From positions 1,321,001 through 1,385,000 of the forward strand of contig JBBELK010000007.1 in assembly GCA_037783545.1 (NCBI GenBank): 64,000 nucleotides of DNA. Direction: 5' to 3'. The notes below the pieces were generated by a model. It was not told the DNA's origin, did not search any database, and saw only the letters and a program-made list of their open reading frames with translations. This document shows, piece after piece, positions 21,356 to 35,167 of the stretch; the first letter of the stretch is position 1; each line of letters starts with the position of its first letter. The position numbers were made by a program, and so were the translations under genes. This DNA is from Henricia sp. BOLD:AAB3569 (taxonomy: Eukaryota > Echinodermata > Asteroidea > Spinulosida > Echinasteridae).

Positions 21356-24300
21356 CTGGCAATTTGCAAACAGAAGAAAGGTAGTAGGTTCGAATCCTGG
21401 TCACGTTCATCCATGATACATGTGACCTTGAGCAAGAAACTTTGGCTGCGTTCGGGCGTGTACTCGTGTTAACACGAGTATACTCCTGTGCGTGCGAACG
21501 GCAAGATTAACGACACTCGGGTCAATGAGAGTATGCTCTTGGTACTCCCCGACAAATGGGGAGTGTGCTCTTACTCCTGACGAGTGTCATGTGATTTCTA
21601 AGAAGATGGCGGAATATGGGTGGGATTTTTGGCTCAACGTGTCAACTGGATAACTGAAACAACAACTCACTAAAGTTTGTTTTAGACAGCATTGAAGGTT
21701 CTCACGACTGCCGTTCGCGTAATGTGACCCGAGTGCAATGCGCACGCATTACTCCGGAGTAGCGAGAACTGCACGCCCGAACACAGCCTTTGTTAGACAT
21801 TACTTCTCTCCTCCCAGGACTAAATGGTCGAGTTCGGGCGGTCTGTTCTTGACATGCAAACAATGTGCTCGCGCTCGGACGACCACCTCTCACACACCAC
21901 CGATCCACAAAGAACTAGTTACTTGCATCAAGAATAGACCGACTAAACTCGACCAATCAGTACCCGAGAGGGCAGTGTTGTGTTTGATAAGCCATTGAGT
22001 GCCTAATAAGGCTTATGATTAATTAGCTGAAAGGATTACGGTTAATTAGCTGTGAAAGAAAATTAGAACTTGTGATGACAAAAGTTATTAGTTGTACAGT
22101 TGGGTTTGCCGCAAGTCCCTGTAAGTTCTCACAAGTCCACCACAAGTCTTAAGAGCTTGAGAACTAAATATACTCTTTGCACCGGCAGCCATGACAGGGG
22201 GCAGGTTTTCATGACAATAGATCCACAAAGTGCTACTCGTGTATGATGCACTGTGACAATGTGACTGCCCCCTGTCATGGCTGCCCGTGCAAAGGGTCTA
22301 TTTAAATTTTGCATCTTCATTGTTTGTTGCTTATAACTGGACGCATGCTCTACGTGTAATTTTATTTATGTTAGCTTTGTAACAGAAAAGAGCAGGGGAT
22401 TTAGTTATTAAATGGTTTCACTGATAAGTCTTTGACAAGTCTAATTCGGAATTGGTATTCTGGGGAAAAGAGTGAAGCTTTTTTGTAGGATGGGTGGGAG
22501 GGGCGGTGGAGGGGAGGGGGAGGTTTGGGGGGTTGAATTTTGGCAGTTATCTTCAAGTTTTTGGGTAACAGAAAACAGGGGGTAAAGGCGGGTGTGGCAA
22601 GAAGGGGAGGCATGCGTAACGGGGAGTTTGGCAGATGGCGGTATGTAGCATACCTCCGACGTGAGCTCCATTATACGATTCCGGAGCTCCTGCATACTGC
22701 TTTCGGTCTCGGTTTCGCTCAGAGTGTGCTTGGTCAACAATTCCTGGTTCTGTGCAGCAAGATAAGGTGGAGGGGGCAAGTCAGTTGGGAAGATTCCACA
22801 CGGTGTGTCAGATTTATGCCTATTTGACCAAAAACTTTATTTAAATGGAAGATAGTTTCAACTGTCCAATGCAATGATTTCACCAGAGATATCTTTTTAA
22901 GAGAAAACGATATCTGAAGAGGAATTTTTATAAATGCTCATGCACACACATTTTTTAAAGGGTACCCCCATGTGATAGTGAAGAAATCTAGGCCTTTGAC
23001 TACTGTGATATTATAGCTCCACTTTGTGTGCAGTATACCAAGGGAACCAGCCTAAATAGGATGGTGGCTTTGCATAATTTCTTGAAAGCACAGACTTTTT
23101 TTTTATTAAAACAAGTTTAAGAAACAGAAACTTGATTAAAGGACGTGTGAAATATGGTTTTTATTCAATATAATAATAGTAAAGGGTGTGTTTTACACAT
23201 TTCGGTCAACTTCAGAAAATTTGATTGTTCCGTTTTGGTGTAATTGCAAGTTTTCTATTTTTATGCTAATGAGAATTTCCATATTCATGAGCAAATCCGT
23301 GATGTCATCTCAGGACAACAGAGGAAATCTCTATTGACTTGTGTACAAAAGTTGTTGTCATTTTCAGTGACTTCTTTGTGTTATGATCTGTAACAGTTTA
23401 CTGAGTTTGTTTAGTATGTCATTTGCAACAATCCCAACAAGTTTGTTTGGGTCAGAAATGGATCAGTGGGCTATTGCTACTGTTTGAAATGTAATGTTCT
23501 TTCTTTGTTTTTCAACTGTGGGTTCCCTCCATGACTAGCAATAAACAGCGCCCACGTCTGTCAAGAAAATTTTAAAGTAGAGAAAAGGTCACCTCTTTCT
23601 GAAATGAACACAAATTTGAGTTTGCCCCTTTGTCTGCAACACTTTGATCTTCTGATTCGTGTATAAAAACAAATGGTTGATAATTTTCACTTCACTAAAA
23701 GATGAGGTTAAATGAAGTACACTTTCTTTTTGGGAACGAATCTGAATGAAATTGAGTTTAAACAACAAAACGATACCCTTGAATACATCTACTAAATTAA
23801 AAATAAAAAGTAATGAATGTTAGTATGCACTATCTTTAACTAGTCCATGCCATGTTAAGTTAGCCTGTCCATGTACTATGTTATCTACCCTTTCAAAACT
23901 AGACTACAAGTTGTATCATCTAATACCAGAATGTTTGAAGAATTTAACAACTGCAAATCTACGCTTACTTAAAACCCTCTTTTGGTGTTTTCGAGAGACT
24001 CGTTTAGGGTCTGAGGAAAAGACAAATTGAAAAAAGATTCAACTCACAAAAATGTATTTTAGCATAAAAATACAAAAAAAAGCAAGAATAAAGAAATACT
24101 TGATACATTTCTAATTCTAATTCTTCATGGGTTTCCTCACGCTTGCGAGTGACAGTGCAATGAGCACTATTGAGGAATCCTTGGTATGAATACCAGAAAG
24201 AAATAATAATAATAATAATAAATTAGCAAATCGACTGTAGTAAATCTATATAACTTGTGGGGGTAACAGGTTTTTTTTGTGAGGACGGGTAAAAAGTGGG

Positions 24301-27300
24301 TCTTAATTCACCAGTTTTCATTTCCAAATCATCCTGAAATGCACGACCAGAACGCACTTTCACCAACTATAGACCAATCCAGTAACTAAGGTCTCCTTCC
24401 CTATATATCCGCCATAGCTGGGGAGCTTCCAGTGCATGGACTATGCATTTTGCGTACACGAACGCGCTTCGAACAAGTTGCGCGTATTTGTGGGATTGCG
24501 TACACGAAGGGGGCGCATCGCGTGCATGCAATGCCAATGGAAGAGCGTTTTTCGTTCTAACAGCAACACAAAACGCACAGTCCATGCACTGGATGCCCCC
24601 CATCTATGGCTGTCATACAGGGAATGAGGCCTTAGTTACCGGATTGGTCTATATCCAGGGCATGGCGAAGAGTATGCCTAAAAGTCAGAATTTTAATGAC
24701 ACGGGCCAAGCTAATTCTATGCCCCCACTTTTAACCAATCAGATGATAGGGATCTATGTTAACTAGAAAACAGCCCTACAGGCAAGCTTTTTTATCCTTT
24801 TCAAATTTATACATAGATACTCTCACGATTTCTCTATCTGCAAAATTAATATTGCTGCATTTCTATTGGCCGATCCTACACGACCGCCAATTGTGATTGG
24901 TCCAACCCACCTGTATTTCAAGTTCGGCCATCTTTTGTGCTAGCTCGGCCAGGCAGGCATTTGCCTCGGTTTCCCGTAGTCTAACGGCGTACATTTCCTC
25001 TTGACTCTTAAAAGACATTAAATAAAATATAATGATAAATCACACTACATGTACTTGGAAGGAAACACAGTGAAATCAAACCGCAAAATATCTCAATTGG
25101 GCAAAACACTGTCTAGCAGGTTAAAAGGCCCACTGTACCATTTGCAATGACCCAAAATTTTACTTCACGAGTTGACAAGAAAAACAAAAAAAAACTTACT
25201 CAAAGTATTGCTAGCAAATGGTAACAAACACGACATGAATTTAGTCCCGTCCAAAATGGCAAGCATGTAAGGTGCATTTGATTAAATATATCACATTGTA
25301 CTGGGACAACCAAACTTGGGATGAGATAAAATCGTAAGGGCCTTATCGGGATTTATCAGATGCTCTACCAGCTGAGCTATAAGGCACAGTGGTACATCCC
25401 TCAGGTTTTCCATATGAACTGGGACAAATATAAGGCTTTGACCCAAGTGTGGGATAGTACCTCTCTGGTTTTTGTGCGTCATGCACATGTGTGAAGATGT
25501 GGGGGGAAATAGTAATACTGACATACGGTTGAGTTTTGGAATGAAAAAATAAAATACAGTATCCGGCTAATGAATATTTATAAGTTATAATAATATTTGG
25601 AAAGTAAAAAACAACTAAACAGACACAAAATACCCATTCACACTCCGTTTGAAACGTACCTTAGCTTCAAGTTTAACAAGCTCTTTCAGCGACCTGTTCA
25701 GAGCCATTTGGAGTTCTTTCTCGTGTTTTTGAACTTTCTCAAGATCTGCTTTGATTGTGAGTCTTTCGTCTTCGCTTCTTCGGAACTGGTTACTTGTGAC
25801 TTGATTCTGGCCAGAGGAGAAACAAAAATGAAGTGAAAAACTAAAATCAATTTCTTAGGGGCCGTCCAAAATTGTCAAAATTTTCACGGTTCTACAGAGA
25901 GTAGTATTTTTCAAGACCCCCCTCCCTCTCCCGAAATACTACTTATCAACATTTTTTTGTCACTACCATGAAATGTCAGCATTTTACAGCGCATGTAAAG
26001 TCGGCCCGCGACCCCCCTCCCCTCTTCCTACGCTTTGTAGAACCGTGAAAATGTTGACAACTTTGGACGACCCCTTAGTGGGTAACTCTGTGAGCTATTT
26101 CACTTGGCAGACAACTTTTTTTATAAGAAAACAATAACTGATGATAAATTTATGTAAATGCATGTGTAAAACCTTTTAGAGGCACTCTCCCGGGGGAACT
26201 ATTAAAGCCCCCGACTATCATAGAATTATAACTCAGTTTTCATGCAGTATAGCCAGGGAACCAGCCAAAATAGGACAGTGGCTTTACACAATTTCTTGAA
26301 AGCATTGACACAGTTCTTTTTTTTTTCAGAACGTAGATGAGGTACTAAGCTGACTTGTACACAGGTTGGTTTTTATCATACACATCCTCAATCACACATA
26401 AAGATAACGCCGTTTGCAACAATTTGCCAATCCTGCTTTACGGGGGAAGCGTACCTGTGTTTCAAGTTCCATAACCCTCTGTCTCATTTCTTTAAGATCG
26501 GCCATGGCCTCTGCTTCTCGTAACCGAACACTCATCAGTTCTTCAGTCAGTGTTTGTACCGTCTGTTTGCTGTTGCCGTCTTTCTTTCTTGATGCCGCCC
26601 TCTGCAGATGTGTCTGGGCAAAAAAAACAAATTTGTAATGTCCAATTTTCAGACTCATTCTGAACTCAGATTGTTTTTTAAAGGAGCATGTCCAGGGTCC
26701 TATTTCATAAAGCCCACTTAGAAACATTCCTAAATAAACATTCTTAACTCATGTATTTAAAGTTCACTCCTTGAACTTACATCAGTGCCGCATTTTTGTG
26801 AAGTTATATGCGTTAAAATTTACACGCGTAACATTTCGTGTGAATCTGCCTTTAGTTCACAAGCCAAATGAAGCAAACACTGTTGTACCTACCTGCCAGT
26901 GGCCTTCTAATTCGTTGACAGTTTGCCTGAGGTCTTTCAGGGATAAATTAGCTTCAGCTTCCCTTAGTTTGACAGCGATTAGTTCATCTTGCATCGTTTC
27001 AATTGAGTAGCCAGGTTCTTCTTTTAATTTCTTATTGGTCTGAAAAGAGACAATGGTTAACATTGTTTAGTGCAAGGTTACAGTTGAGTATGTAATGAGT
27101 ATGTAATGAGTATGTAATGAGTCCGTTGCGAGTCCGTCGCGAGTCTGACGATTTCACAAAAGTTAAGACAAGTTCAATGGGTCTTAATTCCCATACCAAA
27201 GTCCCAAGATAAGAGGAGTGACCCTTCCTATAACGTTCTTAGCGCTTTTTTGAAATCGGCCCCTGGTCATGTATTGAAATCGAGTAACAGGTCTCGCCAG

Positions 27301-27744
27301 TTAGTACAAATTGTCATCTAACCACCGAGACCTGGTCATGCATTTAAATCAGTTAACAGGTCTCGCCGGTTAGTATAAATTATCAACTAGCCACTGAGAC
27401 CTGGGATCGATTTCACAAAAGTTAAGACAAGTTCAATGCGTCCTAATTCTCATACCAACGTCCCAAGATAAATGACCCTTCCTGAAATGCATCTTGCCAC
27501 TCTTTGAAATCGGCCCAAAACTAGTTTTGCATGTTCGAGTCACATTTGTACATTACAGGATATCACACATAGGTGACAGTGCATTCTGTGATAATAGCGA
27601 GTTTTTTGGTAATCGTTTTCAACCAATATGTAGAAGTGTTCAATGTTGACAAAAAAACTACACTTGGGATATTTGTGTACTGTGGCCGAGTGGTTTGGGT
27701 CATTGACTCGCAATCATGGGTGAAAACTTTGGGTCGTGGGTTCG

Positions 27745-27804
<60 letters not shown>

Positions 27805-30800
27805 ACCCCCCCCCCCCCCCGGCTGCGGTATCTGTGCCCTTGAGCAAGGCGCTCAACCACACTTGCTCCATCATTCGGAAGGGATGTAAAGCCGTTGGTC
27901 CGGTGTGTTAGGTAACGGTAATGCACTTTAAAGATCCCAGAGCATTCTTTCGTGAAGAGCAAGGGGATTCCCCGGTGTCTCTGGACATTTCTAAATTCTT
28001 AATGGGTTTTCTCACGCTTGTGAGTGACAGTGCAATGGGCACTTTAGAGGATTCCTTGGTATGAATACCAGAAAGAAATAATAATAATAATCATCAAGTA
28101 CATAAATTCCACAAGTACGCACATACCGATGACACAAAATTCACTAATAGTCGTCGTTTTGCCTAACCGTGTGCGACCGAAATCTCACTATTATGTCCAG
28201 TCTTCAATTAGACATGTACATGTGACTCATTTATAAACAAACACATGCAGCCACTCTTGGGAGGGAGACGAAAGCAATACACGCACATATCAATCAAGGG
28301 ATTAGCATTTCTTGTGATGTTATTTGCGATATTTCCCCCATTCTCTGACAAGCGCCCCCTACCTTTTCTAACGAATTGATATCTTCTCGCAGCTCTTTCA
28401 GCGTCTCGGCCGATTCGGCTTCCCGTAACCTCACCGCGATTAGCTCTTCTTGTAGCGCCATAATAATGCCCGTTGATTCTGCGTCTACTTGATCTGTACT
28501 GTCATTCCGCACCTGATAAAATAATACACACAACCAGCTGTAAATGAAATTGGTGAACTTTGGCTATTTTTAGACGGAGGGCTACGTTTTTTAGCCCCAA
28601 TCCAATTAACGGACTTAGCTGGGGTTCGCTGGAGCTAAAGTGAGTCAGTCCAAAATGCCCTCCCCTTCAAACAGTGATGATAACTCCGGAGCTACAGTTT
28701 CAGAGGAGCTCAAATGTGGTCAAATGTGATAGCATATTAACATTGGCCAGATGCCACAGAGCGAGGTCAGTTGCGTTCAAGTCAGTAAATAACGATGGAG
28801 CCAAGTCATAAAGAAACCCCCCCCCCCCCCCCCCCCCCACCCGCTGTGCTAAAAGTGGAGCTAGCCCCACAAATTTTGGGGGCTAAGTTTTGGAAGAGAT
28901 AGCCTCAGAAGTGGAGCTAAATTGCATTCTAACGACGGGAGTTTGGGGTGGAGCTAGCTAGCTCCAGAGATAGCCCCTCGTCTGAACGACCTACTTGACC
29001 ATACGACTTTAACAGTGTTGAAAAATGAAAATGATAAAAGCTTATGCTACTGCTGGAAAATTGATTGTGATAAAAATAAATCAACAGATGTTTTAAAAGT
29101 TATATAGGACATTTAAGACAGTTTGATGATGGTTTTAAAATGTAGTGAGTATCGTTCTACCAGCCATACGAGATTTTCAATGGTTACATTTTTTACTTCA
29201 CAACTCGAAAAAGTGCATTGACATTTGTGACCTGTCACCGCAAAATGAGCTGAAAGTCAGAATTTTCAAAGATTTGATATTAGTATTTTTGAATTTAGCA
29301 GAAAAAGAGCTTTCCAATGGTATATAACACATAAGGTAATCTATTTCCCAACACAACACAGCCATACCGGATTTTCAATGGTTAAATTTTTGACATCACA
29401 ACTCGAAAAAGTGCAATGACATTTGTGACCTGTCACCCCACACCCCACACAGCTTGGAGAAGTGGTAGTGTTCTAACAAATCTTACAAATCTTCAAACAT
29501 AATTTCTTATAAGGCACGAAGAAAACTATCGTCACAATTGGTCTGAAAATTATGTTTTTAATTGTTGGATGACGCTAAAAATTTGGAATCAAATAGAATA
29601 AGAGTTACTCTTTTCAAATATTACAAAACCCTAAAAATTGACCTCCTTCAATTTTTAACTTTGAACTGTCATTATAGGAAATAGCGGAGATGCGGAGTTA
29701 CGTTCAGTTAGGTCACATTAATGCTTATTATTTTCTTTACTACTTGAATTTGCTAGGGATAACTGACATTTCCATAGAGTCCTATTAATAGTCAGTAATG
29801 AGAATCTTTAAGGGAAACATATGTTTATCGATTCCTTAAAATTTCAAGCATTCAGAAAAAATAGAATCACAATTTGTGGGTAACCCGTAGCAAATTTTGA
29901 GTAGCGTATATACAAGAGTGCTAACGAAATGCCGATACAAAATATGCACACATTATTTTAGCATAATTCTAAAATTTTAGTAAAAATTGAATGCTTAATC
30001 ACTAAGATGTCTGGATCGATGTGAAATTCAAGTTTTCTGTTTCTGAAAAATCGCCAACACCATTTTCTATATTCAGCATGCACCATTTACATTTTTGTAC
30101 AGGTATGGGGGAGTTCAAAATCTTGGATACTGACAAATTACAATGAACACTGGCTTTAAGGAGGAATGGAAGATTTCGCCGAAAGATCAATTCCCAGGTC
30201 AAATCGTCGTCTCTGATTACAATTCAGTTGTAACGAAGGCTTGGTGAATACCGTGGATCAATATGACCAGCCTGCTAGACAGTCCTGTCTGTCCTAGACC
30301 CGGATCACATTTCAGATATTTTTATTAGGTGTATCTCCTTAGTCTGCTGTATTCTGCAAGGTTTAATGTTTCTTTTGCTTTTTCAGAAATTCAGATTTAT
30401 ATTTTTAGATGTTTATTTCAGAGACTTTGAAGGCTTGTAATGCTTCACATATTTAAGTTGTTTGATTTTAAACACATGTTCTTCAAGCATCATTGCTGGA
30501 AGTGTAATTCCTGAAAAACTTATAGTAATGCCATCCTCAATAAGTATGATGCATTCAAAATAACCCTCAGTTTTGGACATATACTTAGTCCGTCCGAAAC
30601 CAAGCGTTTTTGAAAGTATTGTGCTTATTAAGAATGGCATAACAATCAGTTTTACAGGATTTAGTCCTTCATAAATGTAACTTAAAAATGAACATCAATT
30701 AACCAAACTAAATTGAAAATTAACCAAACTAAATTGAAAAGTAGAAAAGGGAAAACATGTCACTACAAATAAATTAAAAATTTGAAAAAAAGCAACAACC

Positions 30801-33800
30801 ATCAACTGATTTGCAAAACAACAGAACGTCAACATACATGTAGAGCAAACACAACACAAACACCGCTGCATTAGCAATGGTCAATGACAACAACAAAACA
30901 CTGTTAAAACACCGGGAACACCAAAATGTTGTTAACTTGTTAACTGAAACCCCAAAAGATTAAGTTTAACTTTTGAGTAAAAGGCCCTATAGATGATCTG
31001 TTTTTGATCGATTCAGGGGAATAAAACCATTATAAATCAAAAGAAAGACATTAACAAACACATCCGAAGAAATTTCAGCTCTGTCAAATGTACCACGTCT
31101 TCTAAAAACATGAAAATCCGTATGCGTTTTACCGGTGTTTCAAATATTCGTCCTCAGTACGTCGCGTACTCTGTGGCTCGTGTCATGCACTCTGTGGCGC
31201 GCGTCATACTGCATGTGTGCATTAAAAATGCATTGTGTTAGAACAGCATACACGCAGTACACAGTGCCCATTTCGGACCGCCCAGATGAGAAGTAAATCG
31301 TTTGCAAATGATCTAAATAATTTCATCTTAATGGATTATTTTCTGGTAAAAATATATCATCTCGTGCGGAAATATTTCATAAGATAGTTGCTACCAGTTC
31401 AATCTTTACTTTGAGTAAGGTTTTCCCTGTCAACTCGTTAATTAACTTTTGGGGACGTCATTGCAAATGATACAGTGAACCTTTATGAAGATTTTGAAAT
31501 AAATATGGTTTATTGAATTGTTATATCTTTTGATGGGAATTCAATTGATTTTTTTTGTTTGAGTGAAATATAATTTATTTTTAATTATCCAAGTTTGACT
31601 TATTAATTATTCTTTCTGTCCTAACAAAAATTCCCCCTAAAAAGAGAAACAACTTCCAAAAAACAAGCCAACAAAAAAGCCAAAACCAAAATAAAATCCT
31701 CCCCAGAACAATGATGAGTAATCTAATTTAGTCTCCTCCCAGATCTCGGCTTTTAAATCCTGACGGGGCAAATAACCCACTTAATTCACACTGACTGCAT
31801 CTGGCCTCGGGGGAAAAATAGACTGAAAAACAGCTTCCAAGGTCGATGCGGAAGGGGAGGAACACTGATGACTGGATTAGGGGGCACCGTGCACTGGCAC
31901 ACTTGCAGAGGATGATCATAAACATGGTGATTTAATCTCAGTGAAAATAGGAAGCCGAAGGTGGAGAAAAGTTCAACGGAGAATTCCCCAGTGGCAATTT
32001 TCTCGAATAATTTTATACAGGCAATCTCTTTCAAGGTGTTTTCAATAAGAGAAAAAACACAAGATCTTTGCTGGAGTATTGCATGTTCTGTGTATTTTAA
32101 TGTTGAGAGCGTGATCCAATTCTGCCCGTCACGTGAGGGACAGAAATCAAGAGACATTTGCCTTTCCTTAGTCAATGCAACAAATGAAAACTAAAGTGAA
32201 CCTGTATGTTTACCTGCTACTGATGTCAATACACACACCCAGTTTATCACATGTTGAAATTGACTTTACAGTTTTATGCAGAGATTGTTTTTATGCTTGA
32301 GGGACGGAGAATCAATCAAATTTACAAAAACTACAATTTTTTACATGCATTTTCAACTATTTCTTTAAAATGTGATGGCATTTTATTCTGTTAATTTTTA
32401 TAATATTGTAAAAAATTGACATTTCTTTACTGTCCGAGGTATTATTTTGAAATTTTCATCCAGTGTTAACCAGTTTTGGATCACGCTTATGACATATTTA
32501 GGGGTTGAAATGTTTCAACAGTTTTGTCAGAAAAGACTTGTCTCTAGAGATCATTGTGCCTCTGTTTCTTTTTATGTGTGGCATGCATGTTTTTTTGTGT
32601 TCCACTATAAATGAGTATGCATTTTCATTTTCAAAACCACCTTCATTTTGGATAGCAACAAATTCATGTGATGTTTGTTACCAATGCTCTCAAAATTGAG
32701 CAAGATTTTCTTGTCAAATCATGATGTATAATTTTAGGATACTACTATGATACAATATACCTTAAAAAGGCAGGAAAATAAGATTTAAAAACAGCTAAAT
32801 TGGAGCAAAAAATATGAATTTCAGAACAGTAACTGAATAGAAAACAAACTAAGAAAACAGAAAAAAATAAACAGTTATCATTTTCAACATGTAAACATCA
32901 ATTCCGAAAAGAACGACCATCTCATTTGTAAATGTCAAAAACCAAGCGTCAAAATGTAATTACCCATGTACCATGCAATCAATAACAGTGTCATATGATG
33001 TGAAATATTAATAGACATTAAAACATGCAGATGGGGCCCGTTGTTTGATGAGACGATGACTACGCGACGAGCAACATGTGAGCATATTAACGAACCTGGA
33101 TGCCGATGACTCATGTATGTTAATCTAGCGGTGAGCTCTGTAACCGTGGCAACGACGGTAATTATTAACACAGTATGGGTGGGATTTGAAAAATGCTACA
33201 GTGGGGTTTTGAAGACAATGATGAATTGTTAGATGAAGTGAAAATGTTACTAATGATATTAAGTGTTTCTTTATAATCTATGCATGGTTTTTGTGTAAAT
33301 GGGTTAGTATACAAATAATGAATGTTTATGAGTGCAATATTTTCATGAGGTGAAAGATGGAATGTTACATTCAACGAGGCAAAGAATGGTTATACTATCC
33401 ACGGGAAGAAAACAGGAAATTTGCAATCTCCAATTACAATGTGGAAGCAAAAACGTTGGTGTAATTACTGCACTGCTTTATGTAAGCAGATAAATTAGTT
33501 TACAAAACATTGGTGTTTTTTTATGATATCCTTGAAAGTATACAAATTGAGAACGCAAAATTTCAGAATGGTAATGAAAAAAATATGACAAATGATATGG
33601 TGTCAAAATCTCAACACTTATGGAAAAGAATAGGGAGTTGAAAAATGTGATCACACTCCTTTAATCGCAAACCAAAATAACTGATTTTTTTTCTAATCAC
33701 AAAATAAAGATGAACGATAACAATAGAAGGAATGTAAACATGCATGCACACAACTACAAGGAAGCAACGATTGTACATTTTAATGCACGGACATATGAAC

Positions 33801-35127
33801 AACAATGGGGATGAATATTAGTACACCACACTACGATTTGTACGCATGTTACACCACGATTTGTACGCATTTGACACTATTTTACCTTCCGCATAAAATC
33901 CTTCACAATCGTCTGTGCCCGCTGTAACTTGTCCATTGTCTGTTTATCCAAGAAATAACCAGATATTAATAATTCAGAATATAAAATTAATGTGTAACCA
34001 GACCTTTTTTTTCCCTGTCCTGTCTGGGTAAATTTATTAGTAAAAATTTCTGTTCGGAACTGAACAGGACAAAACAGACTGCTGCATGCCCAAGAGTGGA
34101 AACTGTGGGTGTAAGTAAAGGAAGAATGACACAGTGAACAATGCAAATATTTGTAAATACATGGTCCAGTGAATTTATTGTAACTTTCCCTAACTTGGGA
34201 GTGGAAATTTCAGACTTAATGCATCAATGTATTTTATATGACGTGAAATAACTTGAAGGTCAACACATGCACATATCTAAAACGAAAGAAACAAACAAAA
34301 TGAATAATTGAATATAAATTGGGGAAAAATCATATAAACTATCAAATGGAACAGTACATGTCTTACAGTGAATAATTATAGGTGGTCATATTTTTGGGGA
34401 TATAAAGCAAAAATATATAAATAAATTATTTAAAAAATTAAAATTAAATTAAAATAGAATAAAAAGTCAAATTTCCCTAAACTTAAAGCACTACAAAATG
34501 CTTAGCAGAAGAACTTACTGCTTAGCAAATATGTAACCAGCTCAAAATGTCACTTGACATCACATGCTTTGGCTCACAATTTTGTTAAAGGAACACGTTG
34601 CCTTCAGATTTCACGAAATCTCACGTTTGAGGGTGTTCCTTGTACTTATTAAGAGTTGTTCTTGCAATAAAACACATTTAATGTGTTATAATTAGTGAAT
34701 TGTAATTAAAAAAACAAACACTGACCTCTGACCCCCACTACATGTCCCGCGAAATGTATACGTATTTCAAGCCGTAAATACGATCGTCCGGGTAGTGGGC
34801 AAAATGCAGCGACGAGCAGGAGTTAGGTTGGCGCCGTAGCCAGTGGTCAGGTAAACCTATCAGATGAACGCAAGGTACCATACCATTCTCCGCCTCCCGA
34901 GACGTGTGTGAAATGTAAACACACACACACACGGAAATTTATAAAACCCGGAAGTCGGAGATACACAAAGGTACCCGGAGGTAGATTGTTTTTGCTAACG
35001 TGTAGTTGGTGCGTTGACGGTGGCCCGGAGCTAGCTACGCAGTATTAAAATAAGCCGGAGGTAGGTTGTAGCATGTACTACACGGTCACAACAAATTCTA
35101 CCTCCGACCTCCGGGTTTCAACGACAC

Positions 35128-35167
<40 letters not shown>

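Noticed and set aside
27563-27962. Poly-Pro / poly-Gly frames
   Set aside because: Translation of a poly-C run in a SINE.
31786-32175. 129-aa minus frame
   Set aside because: No domain and no splice evidence; in a non-repeat intron stretch where chance frames of this size are expected.
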